From Flavobacterium humidisoli (lineage in GTDB: Bacteria; Bacteroidota; Bacteroidia; Flavobacteriales; Flavobacteriaceae): a stretch of 64,000 nucleotides of DNA. The stretch spans positions 2,356,001 through 2,420,000 of the forward strand of contig NZ_CP096829.1 of the NCBI RefSeq assembly GCF_023272795.1. The letters are read 5' to 3'. Position 1 is the first letter of the stretch; every line of letters begins with the position of its first letter. The position numbers and the translations under genes were made by a program. Under the pieces are notes generated by a model. The model worked only from the letters and a program-made list of their open reading frames with translations, did no database searches and was not told the origin of the DNA. Below, piece after piece: positions 61,265 to 64,000 of this stretch.

Positions 61265-62728
61265 ATGCAGTCACGTAGAAAATTTATAAGAAATGCAGGC
61301 ATTTTTTCAGCAGGATTACTGGCACTTCAGACAGAAGCTTTCGGATTTAATTCAGATACTTTTCAGTTTCCACTAAAAGATTTTGTTTCAAAAAGGCCTC
61401 CTGTTGCCGAAAGAAAATTTACGAGTAAAGCAATTGAAGCCGCTATCGTACGCATTAAAAAACAAATTGCCAATCCTGAACTGGCGTGGATATTTGAAAA
61501 CTGCTTTCCAAATACCCTAGACACCACAGTCGATTTTGAAATTATCGATGGAAAGCCAGATACCTACGTAATTACAGGAGATATTGATGCTATGTGGTTA
61601 AGAGACAGTACAGCGCAGATCTGGCCGTATATTCCGTTTGTAAAAGAAGATCCAAAACTGGCAGAATTGGTAAAAGGAGTAATTAATCGTCAAGCGAAAT
61701 GCATTCTTTTGGATCCGTACGCAAATGCCTTTTATAAAGATTTTACAAAAGAAAGCGAGTGGAAAAATGATCTTACCAAAATGCAGCCTGGAATTCATGA
61801 AAGAAAATGGGAAATTGATAGTTTGTGTTATCCCGTTCGATTAGCACATGGATATTGGAAAGCAACAGGAGACATCAGTTTGTTTGATTCAAAATGGAAA
61901 GAAGCGATGCTTTTGGTTCTGCAGACTTTTAAAGAACAGCAGCGAATGGATGGCAAAGGCGGACCTTATAGTTTTCAGCGTCAGACGGCTTGGGCAACAG
62001 ACGGCGTTCCGCTAGGAGGTTATGGTTATCCTGTAAAACCTTGCGGATTAATAGTTTCGACTTTCAGGCCAAGCGACGATTCTACTTTATTCGGTTATCT
62101 GATTCCGAGTAATATGTTTGCAATCGAAATCTTAGGATATCTGATTGAAATTTTCTCTCTTCCAGCCTTAAAGGATAATGATTTGGTTGAGAAAGCCACA
62201 AAATTAAGAGATGAGGTTCAGAAAGGTCTTAATGAACACGGAATTATCAATCATCCAAAATTCGGAAAAATCATAGCTTTTGAAGTAAACGGATACGGCA
62301 GTTTCCACATGATGGACGACGCCAATGTGCCATCTTTATTGTCATTACCATATTTAGGCGCTATTGCTCCAAATGATCCTTTATATCTGAATACAAGAAA
62401 AGTGGTGCTGTCTGAGAATAATCCGTTTTTTTATAAAGGAAAAGCAGGAGAAGGTATTGGTGGTCCGCATACAGGAGTAGATACGATTTGGCCTATGAGC
62501 ATTGTTTTGAGAGCCATTACAAGTGTAGACGATAAAGAAATAAAGGCTTGTATCAGCAATTTAATTAAAACAAACGCCGATACAGGATTTATGCACGAAT
62601 CATTTCATAAAGACGATGTAAACAAATTTACCCGTAAATGGTTTGCTTGGGCGAATACATTATTTGGCGAAATGATTGTACATACCAGTATTCATTATCC
62701 TCAAATTTTAAAAGACAAAAATATCTAG
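61265..62728 (+). CDS. GH125 exo-alpha-1,6-mannosidase
   Basis: 487 residues starting MQSRRKFIRNAGIFSAGLLA, a Tat-like RR-containing signal. GH125 blocks: FPNTLDTTVDF, TYVITGDIDAMWLRDSTAQI, WEIDSLCYPVRLAHGYWKAT, GPYSFQRQTAW, PVKPCGLIVSTFRPSDDSTL, FGYLIPSNMFA and GIGGPHTGVDTIWPMSI. The GDIDAMWLRDS segment carries the acid. GH125 removes alpha-1,6-linked mannose left by GH92 action. It follows the second GH92 by 6 bp, one transcript. Confidence 0.93.
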   Translation: MQSRRKFIRNAGIFSAGLLALQTEAFGFNSDTFQFPLKDFVSKRPPVAERKFTSKAIEAAIVRIKKQIANPELAWIFENCFPNTLDTTVDFEIIDGKPDTYVITGDIDAMWLRDSTAQIWPYIPFVKEDPKLAELVKGVINRQAKCILLDPYANAFYKDFTKESEWKNDLTKMQPGIHERKWEIDSLCYPVRLAHGYWKATGDISLFDSKWKEAMLLVLQTFKEQQRMDGKGGPYSFQRQTAWATDGVPLGGYGYPVKPCGLIVSTFRPSDDSTLFGYLIPSNMFAIEILGYLIEIFSLPALKDNDLVEKATKLRDEVQKGLNEHGIINHPKFGKIIAFEVNGYGSFHMMDDANVPSLLSLPYLGAIAPNDPLYLNTRKVVLSENNPFFYKGKAGEGIGGPHTGVDTIWPMSIVLRAITSVDDKEIKACISNLIKTNADTGFMHESFHKDDVNKFTRKWFAWANTLFGEMIVHTSIHYPQILKDKNI

Positions 62729-62750
62729 TACTAAAGCTAAATAATTAAAA

Positions 62751-63650
62751 ATGAATACATCATACGCCATTGGGCTGGATATAGGAGGAACGCACATTAC
62801 AGCTGCGGTTATTGATAAAGCAGAAATGAAAGTTCTTGACTTTTCGCTTTGTAAAGAATCTTTTGATTCAAATATGCCAGCAGATCAGGTTATGAGTATC
62901 TGGAAAAAAGTAATCAGCACCGCAATAGAAAATTCTAAGATTAAAGATATTGCAGGAATTGCAATTTGCATGCCTGGACCATTTGATTATAAAAATGGTA
63001 TTTGCTGGATTAAAGATCAATCTAAATATGAACATTTTTACGGATTAAACATTCGAGAATTGCTTTTGGAAACTCTAGATTTTCCTGCAGATTTTCCAAT
63101 TCTTTTTGAAAATGACGCTGTTTGTTTTGGAAAAGGAGAAGTTTTTAAACAACAGGAAAATCTTTCTAAAAAAGTAATGGCTGTAACATTAGGAACAGGA
63201 TTAGGAGCTTGTTTTATTGACAAAGGAACATCAATAAGTTCAGGTAATTCTGTTCCCGCTGATGGCGAAATATACAATCTATCTTATAAAGATGGAGTTG
63301 CAGAAGATTATGTTTCGGTTAGAGGTCTTTTATCCCATTACAAATCATTAAGTGGTAGCGATCTTAATAATGGTTTAGAACTTTACAATTTAGCGAAAAA
63401 TGGAGATCAGAAGGCAATTGAGGTATTTAAAAGAATGGGAGAGGACTTAGCAACAGTCGCAATTCCATGGATTGCCAACTTTACAGCAGATCATATTATT
63501 ATTGGTGGAAAAATTGCCAATGCAAGCGATTTGTTTTTGTCTTCATTTAACAAAACAATTCAGAAATCTGGTTCCGAAATTCAAGTTTCCATTTCAAATG
63601 ACAATGAAGTTGCAGCCTTATTAGGAGCAGTCAGTTTTCTTTGTGATTAA
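62751..63650 (+). CDS. ROK-family sugar kinase or regulator
   Basis: 299 residues. ATP site LDIGGTHITAA at the start, PGPFDYKNG, ENDAVCFGKGE with the catalytic Asp, and GTGLGACFID. The zinc motif (CxCGxxGCxE) of many ROK kinases is missing; EDYVSVRGLL stands there. No helix-turn-helix, so a kinase is likelier than a repressor. Placed last in the mannoside locus, it probably phosphorylates the released sugar (mannose or glucose) in the cytoplasm. The substrate is inferred. Confidence 0.85.
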   Translation: MNTSYAIGLDIGGTHITAAVIDKAEMKVLDFSLCKESFDSNMPADQVMSIWKKVISTAIENSKIKDIAGIAICMPGPFDYKNGICWIKDQSKYEHFYGLNIRELLLETLDFPADFPILFENDAVCFGKGEVFKQQENLSKKVMAVTLGTGLGACFIDKGTSISSGNSVPADGEIYNLSYKDGVAEDYVSVRGLLSHYKSLSGSDLNNGLELYNLAKNGDQKAIEVFKRMGEDLATVAIPWIANFTADHIIIGGKIANASDLFLSSFNKTIQKSGSEIQVSISNDNEVAALLGAVSFLCD

Positions 63651-63653
63651 AAT

Positions 63654-63690
63654 AAAAACGGATGAGGTAAATAAAACTTATCCGTTTTTG
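63654..63690 (+). terminator. Terminator closing the mannoside locus
   Basis: Stem AAAAACGGAT / ATCCGTTTTT, A-rich loop, T run. It begins only four bases behind the ROK stop. Confidence 0.85.
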
Positions 63691-64000
63691 TTTTACAGTT
63701 GTTTTAAAGCTTCTTAGTTTGCCTTTGTAAAAGTTTTATCAGTTCTGTGGAAACAGCATATTTTCTATTAAAAGCAATAAAAAAATCCTTTAAATCGTAA
63801 GATTTAAAGGATTTAACTTTTAGAGTTTCTTTTGAAACTTCTGCTGGCGGAGAAAGAGGTACCGCTAACCATATTTAGATCCCAGCAATTGCTGGTGTTT
63901 TTAGCATTTTTTTTAACTTGGTACACCCATAGGTACAGTACAAATTTAACTCTCAAGTTGTTCTTCAAAGATAAACGATTTGTACCAGATACTAATTAAA
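63691..64000. other. Right-edge region with minus-strand hairpin and tRNA-like scrap
   Basis: No gene is seen in about 310 bp. A perfect stem AAATCCTTTAAATC / GATTTAAAGGATTT (63783-63814) is followed by T on the minus strand, so it ends a minus-strand transcript coming from the right. Just before it on that strand, CTCTTTCTCCGCCA (63843-63856) looks like the 3' acceptor end plus CCA of a serine tRNA, but no T-arm precedes it. Confidence 0.5.
63783..63814 (-). terminator. Minus-strand terminator near the right edge
   Basis: 14-bp perfect stem with a 4-nt loop, then TTTTTTT on the minus strand. The gene it serves lies outside the window or is a short RNA in 63815-64000. Confidence 0.7.

Overview
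The window looks like a chromosomal segment of a Flavobacterium-like member of the Bacteroidota. The reasons are AT-rich sequence, SusC/SusD pairs, an ECF sigma/FecR pair, GH92 and GH125 mannosidases, and Bacteroidota-type -7 promoter elements (TAnnTTTG).

Layout. (1) 1-5365: housekeeping genes: the end of a thioredoxin-like protein, a two-domain M16 zinc protease and a DsbD-type reductase. (2) 5409-35615: a 30-kb island encoding a contractile phage-tail-like particle. It has a sheath, tube, two tail-chaperone-like proteins, hub, spike, gp25/LysM/baseplate genes, several fibre or adaptor proteins, holin-like proteins, an M15 endolysin and an SOS-type S24 repressor. It has no recognisable capsid, portal, terminase, integrase, replication gene, eCIS-type AAA+ ATPase or conventional tape measure. 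The best reading is an R-type tailocin (phage-tail-like bacteriocin) built on a Mu/P2-like tail. (3) 35838-36761: a MarR-GNAT fusion. (4) 37233-45898: an ECF sigma gene with a one-base frameshift, FecR, SusC (with STN domain), SusD, and a phosphodiesterase-alkaline phosphatase fusion. (5) 46282-47886: a methyltransferase. (6) 48271-63650: a mannoside utilisation locus with a LacI regulator, SusC/SusD, GH2, two GH92, GH125 and a ROK kinase.

The most striking observation is the regulation of the tailocin. Seven near-identical sites, direct repeats of TACTGA spaced by 3 bp (core TACTGAAACTACTGA), each lie 41 or 42 bp upstream of a -7-like element (TAnnTTT). Each heads one transcription unit of the island, on both strands. 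They look like the binding sites of a dedicated activator, functionally analogous to the P-boxes of Pseudomonas pyocins. The candidate activator is an overlooked 59-residue helix-turn-helix protein (19691-19870). It sits in the unit whose promoter is overlapped by a 14-bp palindrome next to the S24 repressor gene. This suggests a cascade: DNA damage, repressor self-cleavage, activator synthesis, then seven operons switched on together.

Other notable items are: a tail-collar/FN3 protein ending in an intein-like Hint domain; a fibre carrying an NHL-type propeller; and a 1321-residue protein with both a lysozyme-like and an M15 domain, followed by a lipoprotein that could be its immunity protein and transcribed divergently from the same type of promoter.

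All assignments rest on reading motifs and gene order. No database search was made.
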